DNA of 63,684 nt from Veillonella sp. AM51-8BH (GCF_003463825.1 NZ_QSDY01000002.1:1-63684), one strand, 5' to 3'; shown: positions 51,448-61,151, counted from the first letter of the stretch. Notes: a model not told the origin generated them from the letters alone. Translations and numbers: made by a program.

Positions 51448-51810
51448 ATGAGGAAAATATTAACCATATTGTCCCTTTTGTGGCTACTCAGTATAGGGGG
51501 GACCGCTAACGCAACGGACTGGTATTATGTTGGGCCAGATGCGTCAGGAAACCAATTATTTATTGACAATGACAGTGTTCAAAAAAGTGATTATGATGCG
51601 CTTTTGTGGCTGCGGGTCAATGAACTGGGTGGCGACGAATTGCGATATAAAGTGTATATAAGTAGATATAACCGTACCATGGAAACATTAAAGGTTGATG
51701 CATACATGGCAGACGGTACACCTTATGAAAATGTAGAGTATAATGAAAATCCTGAACCTATTGAAGGCAATACAAATGGTCAAGCCATTTATAATTTATT
51801 GTGGCAATAA
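51448..51810 (+). CDS. Small exported protein, possibly Surface-adhesin E-like
   Basis: A 120-residue protein with a signal peptide (MRKILTILSLLWLLSIGG, cleavage after ANA about residue 22). The mature start DWYYVGPDASGNQLFIDNDSVQKSDYDALLWLRVNEL has the alternating pattern of the Surface-adhesin protein E family (W..V....G..Y.D..S......v..W.). The family call is by eye. Monocistronic, with its own promoter and terminator (51809-51850). AGAGGAG precedes the ATG. Confidence 0.68.
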   Translation: MRKILTILSLLWLLSIGGTANATDWYYVGPDASGNQLFIDNDSVQKSDYDALLWLRVNELGGDELRYKVYISRYNRTMETLKVDAYMADGTPYENVEYNENPEPIEGNTNGQAIYNLLWQ

Positions 51811-51850
51811 AAGAACCATCTAGCACAGCAAACTAGATGGTTCTTTTTTA
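51809..51850 (+). terminator. Terminator between the small exported protein and bioB
   Basis: AAAAGAACCATCTAG pairs with CTAGATGGTTCTTTT; A and T runs on both sides allow bidirectional use. Confidence 0.9.
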
Positions 51851-51928
51851 TATGTGTAAAAAATTTATAAATCTTAGGAATATTTTTTATATACAACATC
51901 CTCAAATGAGAATGGTATATACGAAAAC

Positions 51929-52957
51929 TTAAACTTGGGCAGAATTGCGACTTAGCTCCAAGTCTTGAATCATTTGGAGATCGTCTTGTGGAGAACGACC
52001 ACCAGTTGTTAAGTAGCCACCAACCATGATGCCGTTAAGGCCACCTTTTAAAGCATAAGCTTGTAAGTCACGAAGATTTACTTCACGACCGCCAGCTGTA
52101 CGAATCAATGCGTTTGGCAAGATGAAACGGAATACAGCGAAGGTACGTAAAATATCTAGAGGACGTAATGCTTTATTACTTTCAAATGGTGTACCTTTAA
52201 CAGGATTTAAAATGTTGAGTGGTACAGAGTCAATATGCAAACGTTTAAGCTCGAATGCCATCTCTACGCGTTGTTCTAATGTTTCATTAAGCCCGAGGAT
52301 GCCGCCAGAGCAAACGCGAATACCTGCTTTTTGAGCATTATCGATAGTAGACATTTTATCTTCGTAGGAATGGGTTGTACAAATATCTGGGAAGTGACTA
52401 GGTGCTGTTTCGATATTGGAGTGGTATCGAGTTACACCTACTTCTTTTAATTTGAGAGCTTGTTCGTAAGTTAACAAACCAAGAGAACAGCAAATTTCGA
52501 GACCTACTTCGTTTTTAATACGGTCTAATACGCGAATGATTTGGTTAAATTCGTTTGGGTTATTAGTATTACGACCACTCGTTACGATAGAAAAACGAAT
52601 AGCGCCTGCTTCTTTAGCTTTGCGCGCCGCATCGAGGATGCTTTCATCATCCATGAATGGATATACTTGGACACCTGTTTCATGATGGGCAGATTGGGCA
52701 CAGAATTTACAGTTTTCAGGACATTTGCCAGATCGTGCATTTACAATGGCGCATACATCCACGGAGTTGTCATTGAAATGCTGGCGAATTTTATCGGCCA
52801 TAGCAAGTAGAATCATCGTATCATCATCAGATGTATGAATTAACTCGATTGCTTCTTCTTTAGTGATTTCACCACCATGCATAATACGATTAGCTATGGT
52901 AAGAATTTTTTCGTATGTTCCCACCTGGGATGGTTGTTGATCTGTAGGCAAAGCCAT
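51929..52957 (-). CDS. bioB: Biotin synthase
   Basis: BioB is a radical-SAM enzyme inserting sulfur into dethiobiotin. The 342-residue protein has the SAM-cluster motif CPENCKFCAQSAHH (about residues 74-87), YHSNIETAPSHFP, and the conserved C-terminal GGRE and GGYLTT.GR segments (AGGREVNLRDLQAYAL, MVGGYLTTGGRSPQDD). AGGAGG precedes the ATG. No other biotin genes are adjacent. A BirA operator at 53031-53061 overlaps the promoter, so biotin repression is expected. Confidence 0.95.
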   Translation of the reverse strand: MALPTDQQPSQVGTYEKILTIANRIMHGGEITKEEAIELIHTSDDDTMILLAMADKIRQHFNDNSVDVCAIVNARSGKCPENCKFCAQSAHHETGVQVYPFMDDESILDAARKAKEAGAIRFSIVTSGRNTNNPNEFNQIIRVLDRIKNEVGLEICCSLGLLTYEQALKLKEVGVTRYHSNIETAPSHFPDICTTHSYEDKMSTIDNAQKAGIRVCSGGILGLNETLEQRVEMAFELKRLHIDSVPLNILNPVKGTPFESNKALRPLDILRTFAVFRFILPNALIRTAGGREVNLRDLQAYALKGGLNGIMVGGYLTTGGRSPQDDLQMIQDLELSRNSAQV

Positions 52958-53008
52958 AATAGCCTCCTGATTGTTAACTTAATAAAAACATAAAATATTG
53001 ACAATTTG

Positions 53009-53037
53009 ATTGTAAACGTTCGTGTATAAATTGTCAA
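53009..53037 (-). promoter_or_regulatory. Promoter of bioB
   Basis: On the minus strand a perfect TTGACA (53037-53032) and TACAAT (53014-53009) are 17 bases apart; the -35 lies in one arm of the BirA operator. Confidence 0.72.
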
Positions 53038-53061
53038 CTTAATGTATTTTTAAGTTAACAA
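53031..53061 (-). promoter_or_regulatory. BirA (biotin repressor) operator
   Basis: TTGTCAAC, 15 bases, GTTAACAA: two half-sites with the spacing and sequence known for bacterial BirA sites. It overlaps the bioB -35. A further half-site-like TTGTTAAC lies at 52971-52978, next to the bioB start. Confidence 0.8.
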
Positions 53062-53267
53062 AAATGTGGCAGTAGGTTTTAGACCATTTTTAATACAGGT
53101 AAGGCATATCGTTTAAATCTAATGGGAGATACTATATTTTAGTATCTATTTTGATAGATTGATTGATAGTTATTTTTAAGTAATCTTTACTGTTTTGTAG
53201 TATAATAAAATATTGTAATTACTATATATAACTATAATAAAAGTACTAATACAAGGAGTGGATATAG

Positions 53268-54539
53268 ATGCAGCCATTTCGATTTATACACTGTGGTGAC
53301 CTGCATTTAGGGGCACCCTTTCAATATGCTACAGGTATTAGCCGCGCCGTTGATCGCGCCGTGAGCGAAGCTACCTATGTAGCCTTTGATGCAATTATTG
53401 ACACTGCTATTGATGAGCATGTTCATGCTGTTGTCATAGCTGGTGATATTTATAATAGCGAAGATCATAATTTAGAGGCACAGGTGCGATTTGTGCGCGC
53501 CATGTATCGCTTGGCGGAACATCGCATTGCAGTATATATGGTGCAAGGTAATCATGACCCTGCTGAAAGCTGGAAGGCGCAACTGCAAATGCCAGATAAT
53601 GTGCATGTATTCTCTAGTGAACAAGTACAACGTTTCCCATTAATTGTTAACAATATAGAAATTGGTGGCGTTTACGGTATTAGTTGTGGCCATGGTAATG
53701 AAAGCGACAATTATGCGCGTCAATATCGCGCCTTTGAACGTGATGAGTTTTCTCTTGCTGTTATGCATGGTACAGTTGGCTCTAGTGCGGGCTCTGAAAA
53801 TCATAATGTAACTGGTCCATGTAGTTTAACAGACCTAGCAGAAGCAGCCATGGACTATTGGGCGTTAGGACATATTCATAAATCTCAAGTTCTTAGCGAG
53901 GAACCTCTCGTTGTTTATGCTGGTAATCCGCAAGGTTTACACCGCAAGGAACTAGGCCCGAAGGGGTGCTATCTTGTTTCTGTATCCCATAATGGTCATT
54001 GTGAACCTCGATTTATTGAGACCAGTGCTATCCGTTTTGAAGAAATCAAAATTGATATTGCAGGTATGAAAACTGAAGCAGAATTCTTAGAAATTTTACG
54101 CCATAAAAAAGAGAATTTGCGTAAACAACATAAGAAGAATATCTTGCTTTCCATTGTTCTCGTAGGTACAGGTCCATTGCATCGTTTATGTACACAAGAA
54201 GGTGTGCGCAAATTATGGTTGCAAGAGTCCCAAAGTGAAGAGAAAAGTAAGTCTATATTTGTTATGCCGTATCGCATGATGTGCAATACGCGACCTAGCA
54301 TTAATTTGGCTGAACGTAGATTGTTATCCGATGTGGTGGGGGATTATTTGCGCGCCTATGATGATATGGTTGATGGCAATGCGGTACAGAGGGCTCGTCA
54401 AATTTTAGCAGAACGTCCTGAGTTTAAACGCTTAGGTGTATATGCCGATTTGTTGAGTGATGAGTTATTGTTGCGCGCCTTGAAGCGCTGTGAAATTGAA
54501 GGTGTTACTGTATTGATGGGGGCTAACGATGAACATTAA
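53268..54539 (+). CDS. Metallophosphoesterase, SbcD/YhaO-like nuclease subunit
   Basis: A 423-residue calcineurin-type phosphoesterase with all five metal motifs: CGDLHLG (Asp/His about residues 11-13), AGDIYN, GNHDP, VMHGTVG and LGHIHKS. The C-terminal half (about residue 270 on) resembles the capping part of YhaO-type proteins. It overlaps the yhaN-like ATPase gene by 11 bases. Together they resemble the Bacillus YhaO/YhaN or SbcCD/Mre11-Rad50 pairs acting on DNA ends; the precise role is inferred. ACAAGGAGTGG precedes the ATG. Confidence 0.88.
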   Translation: MQPFRFIHCGDLHLGAPFQYATGISRAVDRAVSEATYVAFDAIIDTAIDEHVHAVVIAGDIYNSEDHNLEAQVRFVRAMYRLAEHRIAVYMVQGNHDPAESWKAQLQMPDNVHVFSSEQVQRFPLIVNNIEIGGVYGISCGHGNESDNYARQYRAFERDEFSLAVMHGTVGSSAGSENHNVTGPCSLTDLAEAAMDYWALGHIHKSQVLSEEPLVVYAGNPQGLHRKELGPKGCYLVSVSHNGHCEPRFIETSAIRFEEIKIDIAGMKTEAEFLEILRHKKENLRKQHKKNILLSIVLVGTGPLHRLCTQEGVRKLWLQESQSEEKSKSIFVMPYRMMCNTRPSINLAERRLLSDVVGDYLRAYDDMVDGNAVQRARQILAERPEFKRLGVYADLLSDELLLRALKRCEIEGVTVLMGANDEH

Positions 54540-57411
54540 ACGCATACGATTTGATGAATTTGGCCCGTATCGCGACTGGTCTTTCACTACCGGTGATCAT
54601 GGGGTTCAGCTCATGTATGGCCCTAATGAAAGTGGTAAAACATCTCTTCTTGAAGGGATGCGCACGCTCTTATTCGGCGGCACGCATAAGGCTTATGGTC
54701 CTATGACCGGTGCTCTCGATGTGGATCGTAATGGTGAAAGCTACTACATCGGTCGTAAGGGTAAACAACTAGACTTTTACAGTCCTGGAAATCCAGCCAT
54801 TCATGAGGAGCCAGCTCAACACTGGTGGCATGGTATTGATAAAAAAACATATAATCGAATTTTTGCATTGACCCTTGATGATTTACAAGGCCTCGATGTG
54901 TTGCAAGAGGTAGAGGTTCGGTCTCGCTTCTTCGGCGCTGAAGGTGGGGAACATTTAGGGTCTGTTGTAAAAGACGTTGAAAAAGGAGCTACTGATTTAT
55001 TGGTAGCATCCTCCAATGGTAAACGCCGCATCAACGTGTTGATGGATGAGCTTAAGGAAAATCGCCAAAAGTTAAGCCATTTAGCCGAGCATGAAGCGCA
55101 ATATGTAGAACTGCAAAAAGCCTTTCACAGTACGGAGCAGACTGAAGCAGAATTGCAAGGTCAGTTGCAAGAGTGGAAGGAATACCGCGATGGTATAGAT
55201 GTGGTATTGCGCGCGTGGGATACGTATCGCCGTAGTGAAGAAGCGCGTATGCACATGCAGCAGTATAATAGTGAGCTTGCTTTGAGCCGTGATGAGTTCC
55301 TTCGCATCGACGAGGAAATCAAACGCGCTAGAGACAATATGCAGCTGTGGCAGGAGAAGGAAGCGGCCCTAATGCCGGCTAACTTTAGTCCTGATAGTCC
55401 GTTTGGCACCTATGGTCAAGATATTGAAGACCTCATCCAACAAGGTGCTAAATGGGAACAATTGCGCCGTGAATGTGAAGAAGGGGATGCGTACATCTTT
55501 AAGGTACGGGAACAATTAGAATTTTCTCGTTCTATGCATTCAGCATGGCGTGATGATGAACCGATGGCCGATGATGTGAATTGGTTTGAAGGTGAGCGCT
55601 TAGCAAGTCGCTTGCGTACTGCTAAAGACCAATTATTGCATTGGCAAGATCGTAAACCTGCTGAGGCATCTGATGATTTGCCAGCAGCTAACCTTGACGG
55701 GGCATCCTTGCCAAATTACAGTGAAGAAGACTTGGCAAAAAAAGAACATCTTGAACGTGAACTAGAGCTTATCTTGATGGATATAGATCGAGTTACGGAA
55801 AAACGAGATAGCTATGGTCCAGATGCACAACCGAGTCATTTGCCAAAATGGTTACAACGCATTAGCGGTGTAGCAGCCGTTATTGGTGTACTACTTGTAT
55901 TAGCGGGCCTCTTAGTATTAGAGTCCGTCCTATATACAATCGGTGGCTTTATATTGTTAATCCTATCGATGGCATTGTTCTGGTATGCAACATGGAAACG
56001 CCATAATGGTAATTCTGATGTATCTAAACTGAACTATGAGTTACAAATCTTGTCCTCTCGTAAATCTGATGTAGAACATCAGCTAGAGGCGTTGGTTAAA
56101 GCCGCAACACCTGTGGTGAGCCCAATTCCATCCATAGAAGGGGCGGCACATCTTGACCGTTGGATTCAAGAAGGCCATACATTACAAGCTATTTATGATG
56201 AAGCTCTTGCAGCTTGGCAAAATTGGTTGCCACAAGGTGCGGCGAAGAGTCTTAACGAAGATGATTTCTTTGGTCTTAAACAAGAGTATGATCAATACCA
56301 TGAACAATTACGCACTATTGAAGGCTATGAAAAGCGATTAGCTGAGCATAAAGAAGGGTTGCGCGTTATTGAAGACCAAGCGATGACCTTGTGGTATAAC
56401 CTTGGTGTTGAAGCACCAGTATCTCCAACAGAGTTAAAACGTATTTATAACCAATACAAAAACTTCCAACAAAATAAAATTGTATGGGAGCAAAAGGAAG
56501 CACAACGTAAAAGCTTCCGCAATGAGTACGATAATTGGCACCGCAAAGAAAAAGAATTGCTACTTCGTCAACAAGAGCTCTTGCACAAGGCTGGTATGGA
56601 AAGCTCCAACGAGTATCGTCAACATCTTATTGATGAAGATCAATACAAGCAATGGCAAACCATTTACAAACAAAGTCAGGTTCAATTAGATCTATTAGCG
56701 CCTGATGCGGAGAATAGAGATTTATTCTATCGCCGCTTGCGTGAAGGCAATAAGGATAATTGGCTTGATGAATTAGCTCATTCTGAACGAGAAATAGCAT
56801 CCATTGAAGACAAGTTGGCAATCTTATATGAGCGCCGTGGTCAAATTGTAGAGTCTATGCGTGCCCTAGGTTCTGACCAAGAGCAACACCAAATGCTTCA
56901 AGAACGTGAAGCATTACAAAATGAACTGGAATCTGCTCTCGAAGATTGGGCTACACAAGTATTGATGAGCCACTGCATGGATAAGGCTCAACAATCATAT
57001 GAGCAAGAAAAGCAGCCTCATATGTTAGAACTTGCATCTTCTTATATAGAACGGTTAACTAGTGGTATGTATACCTTTGATGTTCTTGGTATCAATGAAG
57101 GGGTAGCCTTGGTTAATGGCAATGGAGAGCGATTAGAGCTGAAGTACTGGTCTAGCGGCTTGGCTGACCAAGTATACTTGGCATTGCGCCTAGCATTAGC
57201 TAAGGTATTCTCTTACCAAGTCGAATCCTTGCCAATCATATTAGATGATATTCTCGTACGCTTTGATGAAAACCGTCAGCGCAGTGCATTAGAATTATTA
57301 GCTGAAGTCGGAAAGAACCAACAAATCTGGTTATTTACATGTCAACGTTCTGTATTTGATATGGCTCAATCTATTACAGGCATTGATTGCCACAGATTGA
57401 GTCGCAATTAA
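54529..57411 (+). CDS. SMC-like AAA ATPase, YhaN-like, with two membrane segments
   Basis: A 960-residue protein. The N-terminal ATPase half contains RIRFDEFGPYRDW and Walker A MYGPNESGKTSL (about residues 30-41). Two long coiled-coil arms follow, interrupted by a hydrophobic hairpin of two helices (ISGVAAVIGVLLVLAGLLVL and TIGGFILLILSMALFWYATW, about residues 445-490). The C-terminal half carries a signature-like LKYWSSGLADQVYLALRLALAK and Walker B LPIILDDILVRFDENR. The membrane hairpin is typical of YhaN and not of SbcC/Rad50, so this nuclease complex is probably membrane-attached. The 3' end is tandemly duplicated (57381-57444). Confidence 0.87.
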   Translation: MNIKRIRFDEFGPYRDWSFTTGDHGVQLMYGPNESGKTSLLEGMRTLLFGGTHKAYGPMTGALDVDRNGESYYIGRKGKQLDFYSPGNPAIHEEPAQHWWHGIDKKTYNRIFALTLDDLQGLDVLQEVEVRSRFFGAEGGEHLGSVVKDVEKGATDLLVASSNGKRRINVLMDELKENRQKLSHLAEHEAQYVELQKAFHSTEQTEAELQGQLQEWKEYRDGIDVVLRAWDTYRRSEEARMHMQQYNSELALSRDEFLRIDEEIKRARDNMQLWQEKEAALMPANFSPDSPFGTYGQDIEDLIQQGAKWEQLRRECEEGDAYIFKVREQLEFSRSMHSAWRDDEPMADDVNWFEGERLASRLRTAKDQLLHWQDRKPAEASDDLPAANLDGASLPNYSEEDLAKKEHLERELELILMDIDRVTEKRDSYGPDAQPSHLPKWLQRISGVAAVIGVLLVLAGLLVLESVLYTIGGFILLILSMALFWYATWKRHNGNSDVSKLNYELQILSSRKSDVEHQLEALVKAATPVVSPIPSIEGAAHLDRWIQEGHTLQAIYDEALAAWQNWLPQGAAKSLNEDDFFGLKQEYDQYHEQLRTIEGYEKRLAEHKEGLRVIEDQAMTLWYNLGVEAPVSPTELKRIYNQYKNFQQNKIVWEQKEAQRKSFRNEYDNWHRKEKELLLRQQELLHKAGMESSNEYRQHLIDEDQYKQWQTIYKQSQVQLDLLAPDAENRDLFYRRLREGNKDNWLDELAHSEREIASIEDKLAILYERRGQIVESMRALGSDQEQHQMLQEREALQNELESALEDWATQVLMSHCMDKAQQSYEQEKQPHMLELASSYIERLTSGMYTFDVLGINEGVALVNGNGERLELKYWSSGLADQVYLALRLALAKVFSYQVESLPIILDDILVRFDENRQRSALELLAEVGKNQQIWLFTCQRSVFDMAQSITGIDCHRLSRN

Positions 57412-57444
57412 ACATTGATTGCTACAGATTAAGTCGCAACTAAA
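57381..57444 (+). repeat. 32-bp tandem duplication over the stop of the yhaN-like gene
   Basis: 57381-57412 and 57413-57444 are adjacent copies (start CATTGATTGC, end TCGCAA-TAAA) that differ at three positions. The first encodes the last residues and the stop; the second is non-coding and would encode the same ending with its own stop. The changes are all transitions. Confidence 0.93.
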
Positions 57445-57450
57445 TTGAAC

Positions 57451-57479
57451 CCCTGTGAAGGTGTTTAGCTTTCACAGGG
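57451..57479 (+). terminator. Hairpin after the yhaN-like gene
   Basis: CCCTGTGAA pairs with TTTCACAGGG around ten bases; no long T run follows, so termination may be incomplete or factor-aided. Confidence 0.5.
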
Positions 57480-57574
57480 AATATTCATAGTGATGATATA
57501 TGTGATGTAACTAAAGTAACTGTTTTAGTTATCATAGTGTGTTAGTATAAATTAGAAAGAAAGGGGTTGAGTAC

Positions 57575-58618
57575 TTGAATACAGCATATTTAGATATGAT
57601 CCAAGGGAAGAACCCTGGTGTAACACCTGTATGGTATATGCGCCAAGCTGGTCGTAGCCAAGCGGAATATCGCAAAATTAAGGAAAAATATACGCTCTTT
57701 GAGATTACAAAAGAGCCTGAGTTATGCGCTCGCGTTACGGAATTGCCTGTAAAAGAATACGGCGTGGATGCTGCAATTCTTTACAAGGATATTATGAGTC
57801 CTATGGTCGGCATGAATGTAAAGGTAGAACTCAAGGCTGGTGTAGGCCCTGTGTTTAATACACCGATTCGCTCCATGGCTGATGTAGATAAATTAGATAC
57901 CTTTGATCCTACAAAGGTAGACTATATTGGAAAAACAATTACACTGTTAACATCTGGTATGCTCGACGTTCCGCTCATCGGGTTCTGTGGCGCACCATTT
58001 ACGATTGCGTCATACCTCATCGAAGGGGGCCCGACAAAGAATTACAATAAAACTCGTGGCATGCTCATCGGTGCTCCTGATGTGTGGAATGCATTGATGA
58101 CAAAGTTAGCGGATATGTCTATTGAGTACTTGTCTATGCAAGCTGAAGCGGGTGCGAATGCACTACAAATCTTCGACTCTTGGGTAGGTGCAGTGAATGC
58201 GGACCAATATAAACAAGGTATTTATCCTCATATGGAACGCATTATTAAGACTGTAAAGGAACGATACCCTCACATGCCTATGGCCATGAATGGTGTTGGT
58301 ACGGATCATCTCGTATCTATTTGGTCTCATTTGCCATTGGATGTAATCGCTCTTGATTGGCGTAGCTCCATCGTTATGGCTAATGAACGAGGTGTAACAC
58401 AAACGGTACAAGGTAATCTAGATCCAGCGTATCTATTCGCCGATGAAAAAACATTAGCTCATGAAGTAGATCGTATTTTACTTGACGGTGTTCGTTACGG
58501 TCGCCATATCTTTAACTTAGGTCATGGCGTATTCCCAGAAGCGGATCCTAAAAAGCTTCATTGGCTCACAGACTATGTACATGAACGTAGTCGTGAACTA
58601 TGGGCTCAAGAGGGGTAA
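57575..58618 (+). CDS. hemE: Uroporphyrinogen decarboxylase
   Basis: HemE decarboxylates uroporphyrinogen III to coproporphyrinogen III. The 347-residue protein shows the N-terminal signature PVWYMRQAGRSQAEYR (substrate-binding Arg residues), YKDIMSP, GFCGAPFTIASYLIEGG, and HG near the end (FNLGHGVFPEADP). It starts with TTG behind AAAGGGG. An imperfect inverted repeat (TAACTAAA / TTTTAGTTA, about 57511-57534) lies in the promoter region, possibly an operator. First gene of hemE-hemH-hemY. Confidence 0.95.
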   Translation: MNTAYLDMIQGKNPGVTPVWYMRQAGRSQAEYRKIKEKYTLFEITKEPELCARVTELPVKEYGVDAAILYKDIMSPMVGMNVKVELKAGVGPVFNTPIRSMADVDKLDTFDPTKVDYIGKTITLLTSGMLDVPLIGFCGAPFTIASYLIEGGPTKNYNKTRGMLIGAPDVWNALMTKLADMSIEYLSMQAEAGANALQIFDSWVGAVNADQYKQGIYPHMERIIKTVKERYPHMPMAMNGVGTDHLVSIWSHLPLDVIALDWRSSIVMANERGVTQTVQGNLDPAYLFADEKTLAHEVDRILLDGVRYGRHIFNLGHGVFPEADPKKLHWLTDYVHERSRELWAQEG

Positions 58619-58622
58619 TCTA

Positions 58623-59522
58623 GTGAACATTGAGAAAAAAGGATTATTATTTTTATCCTATGGTAGCCCTTCAAGTAAGGATGATTTAGTGCCATATATG
58701 ACGAGCATTCGTCATGGTCGTGTGCCTACAGAGGCGGAAGTGGTTAATCTTACACGTCGCTATGATGCAATTGGACAATGGTCTAATATAGAATTACAAA
58801 CAATGGCAGAGCGTCAATATGAAACATTGATTACATTGTTACCATCAATGCCATCAGCTATTGGTTATCTTCATATGAAACCATCCATTGCTGATGCGGT
58901 AGATGATTTAGTCCAACAAGGTGTAGAACACATTGTTGCTATTGTAACGGCTCCATTCTTTACATCTCTTGGTACAGGTGCCTATGAGAAGCAAGTACAA
59001 GCTGCCATTGGTAACCATCAAGGTGTAACCTTTGATGTGATTCGCTCCTGGTGGGATCAGCCAGCGTTTATGGAATATTGGGTAAAAGCCGTTTCGGATT
59101 GTATCGATGCTACTAATGATGTATTTGTAATTTTTAGTGCTCATAGTATACCGCTTATTAATAGCCACAATGGAGATTCTTATGCGTTAGCCTTAGAGGA
59201 AAGTGCCCGAGAAATCGCAGAACGTTGTGGTTTATCTAATTGGTCTGTGGCTTGGCAGAGTGCGGCCCCACATGGTCAATGGTTAGGTCCTACCGTACAA
59301 GAGGCCATCGATCAAGCTCTACGTAACGGTGCGATACATATCGCCTTTGTACCATTTGGCTTTGTCAGCAATCATGTAGAGGTGTTGTACGATAATGATG
59401 TGGAGTGTAAAGAACTCGTTGATGCGGGCGGCGCTGTATATATGCGTGCACAGATGCCGAATTGTAATGAAACATTCTTACAAGCTATGGCGAGTGCAAT
59501 ATTAGAAAGGATTCATTCGTGA
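58623..59522 (+). CDS. hemH: Ferrochelatase, coproporphyrin type by context
   Basis: A 299-residue chelatase that inserts Fe2+ into a porphyrin. The catalytic His is in FSAHSIP (about residue 181) and the acidic residue in FVSNHVEVLYDNDVE (about residue 257). GTG start at 58623 behind GAGGGG; the longer frame from 58524 overlaps hemE and is less likely. The stop overlaps the hemY GTG start by four bases. Together with hemY and the nearby hemQ it should act on coproporphyrin III (CpfC) rather than protoporphyrin IX. Confidence 0.92.
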   Translation: MNIEKKGLLFLSYGSPSSKDDLVPYMTSIRHGRVPTEAEVVNLTRRYDAIGQWSNIELQTMAERQYETLITLLPSMPSAIGYLHMKPSIADAVDDLVQQGVEHIVAIVTAPFFTSLGTGAYEKQVQAAIGNHQGVTFDVIRSWWDQPAFMEYWVKAVSDCIDATNDVFVIFSAHSIPLINSHNGDSYALALEESAREIAERCGLSNWSVAWQSAAPHGQWLGPTVQEAIDQALRNGAIHIAFVPFGFVSNHVEVLYDNDVECKELVDAGGAVYMRAQMPNCNETFLQAMASAILERIHS

Positions 59523-61111
59523 ATGTAACAATTGTGGGCGGTGGCCTAACAGGATTGACAGCGGCTTATTATTTAGGTCATGCAAAGCCGGACTGGAATA
59601 TCACTCTTTACGAACAAGCACCACGATTTGGTGGGAAAATACAAACACAACGGGTTGATGATTTCGTAGTTGAACTAGGGCCCGACTCGTATTTAGGTCG
59701 TAAAACAGAAATGACGGACCTAATCTATGATCTCGGCTTAGGCGATACCCTTGTATCGAATGAAACAGGGCAAGCCTTTGTGTATGACAAGGGTTCAATT
59801 CATCCTATTCCAGGTGGTTCTATCATGGGGATTCCAACGGAAATGATGCCCTTTGTGAAAGCGACGCTCATTTCGTGGCCTGGAAAATTGCGCGCCGGAT
59901 TAGATTACTTTAAAAAGCCCTATCAGCTCGATAAAAATGGTGACGTATCCATTGGTCATTTCTTTAAATATCATTTGGGACAAGAAATGATGGATAAGCT
60001 CATCGAACCACTACTAGCTGGTATTTATGGTGGCGATATCTATAAAATTAGCTTATTGTCTACGTTCCCTCATTTTATTCAAGTAGAACAAAAATATGGG
60101 AATATGGTAAAAGGTATGATGGCTGCTAAGATGGGCCACTCCAAAGCGGGGGTTACTAAAGCGGCTAAAGGTGCTGTTGCTGAAGGTGACGTACCGCGTG
60201 CTGGTAAAGGGACTATGACAGACCGTCAATTTGAAAGTCATGAAGCGAAGTCCGCTAAGGCACAAGCGGATATGGCAAGTCGTAAGGGCACTGCTGCTCA
60301 ATCTGGTATGTTCCGTCAATTGACAGGTGGCCTTGAAAGCGTTATAACAGCCATCGTTGAGGCTATGCCTAGCAATGTACAGTTACATACGGGGACACTA
60401 GTATCTAATATTCGATATGTTGAAGGTATGTATGCTATCGATATGGTGAATTCTGTAAACAATGCTTGTGGCTGTCAATCTACTACAGATTCAGCTACAG
60501 AGGTTCTTCTCGATAAAGCTCCTGCTATAGCGGATCATGTGATTATCTCTACTCCACCTGCGACGTATTCGCAATGGTTTAAGGATGACGCCGGCTTTGA
60601 CTTCTTGCGCTCCATGGAGCAATCTAGTTGCGCTATTACCATCATGGCCTTTGATAAAAGTACCTTTGATGGTGAATTAAAAGGCTCTGGTCTGTTGATT
60701 ACACGCAATACAGATACGCCTCTTACGGCATGTACTATCCTTAATCAAAAGTGGCCACAAACAACGCCTGACGATAAGATTGTATTGCGCGTCTTTATCG
60801 GTAAACCTGGTAATGATGTAGTAGAACATCTCAATGATGAGGAACTTTCAGAATTAGCGGTAAAAGAAATACAACGCATTATGAATTTTTCCGCACAACC
60901 TGAATGGGTTCGCATTAACCGTCTCATTCACTGTATGCCGCAATATAATGTGGGCCATCGCGCAGGTATTACAGCCGTACGTAAACATGTAGCTGAGAAT
61001 TATCCAAACTTACACCTTATTGGTACGCCATTTGATGGCATCGGTATTCCTGACGGTGTGAAACAGGCGAAAGAACTTGTGCAGTCTATTGTAGGCAGTA
61101 ATGAAAACTAA
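59519..61111 (+). CDS. hemY: Coproporphyrinogen III / protoporphyrinogen oxidase (HemY/CgoX)
   Basis: A 530-residue FAD enzyme oxidising the porphyrinogen. The dinucleotide-binding motif TIVGGGLTGLTAAYYLG is at the N-terminus and the C-terminal FAD motif is LIGTPFDGIGIPDGVKQAKE. GTG start overlapping hemH. It is longer than usual (about 465-480) because of an Ala/Lys/Gly-rich, hydrophilic insert at about residues 200-264 between EQKYGNMVKGM and SGMFRQLTGGLESV, the point where family members normally continue directly. O2-dependent HemY in an anaerobe is notable. Terminator at 61152-61190. Confidence 0.93.
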   Translation: MNVTIVGGGLTGLTAAYYLGHAKPDWNITLYEQAPRFGGKIQTQRVDDFVVELGPDSYLGRKTEMTDLIYDLGLGDTLVSNETGQAFVYDKGSIHPIPGGSIMGIPTEMMPFVKATLISWPGKLRAGLDYFKKPYQLDKNGDVSIGHFFKYHLGQEMMDKLIEPLLAGIYGGDIYKISLLSTFPHFIQVEQKYGNMVKGMMAAKMGHSKAGVTKAAKGAVAEGDVPRAGKGTMTDRQFESHEAKSAKAQADMASRKGTAAQSGMFRQLTGGLESVITAIVEAMPSNVQLHTGTLVSNIRYVEGMYAIDMVNSVNNACGCQSTTDSATEVLLDKAPAIADHVIISTPPATYSQWFKDDAGFDFLRSMEQSSCAITIMAFDKSTFDGELKGSGLLITRNTDTPLTACTILNQKWPQTTPDDKIVLRVFIGKPGNDVVEHLNDEELSELAVKEIQRIMNFSAQPEWVRINRLIHCMPQYNVGHRAGITAVRKHVAENYPNLHLIGTPFDGIGIPDGVKQAKELVQSIVGSNEN

Positions 61112-61151
61112 TATTAAGTAATGAGAACTAATATTATTAAATAATTATAAG

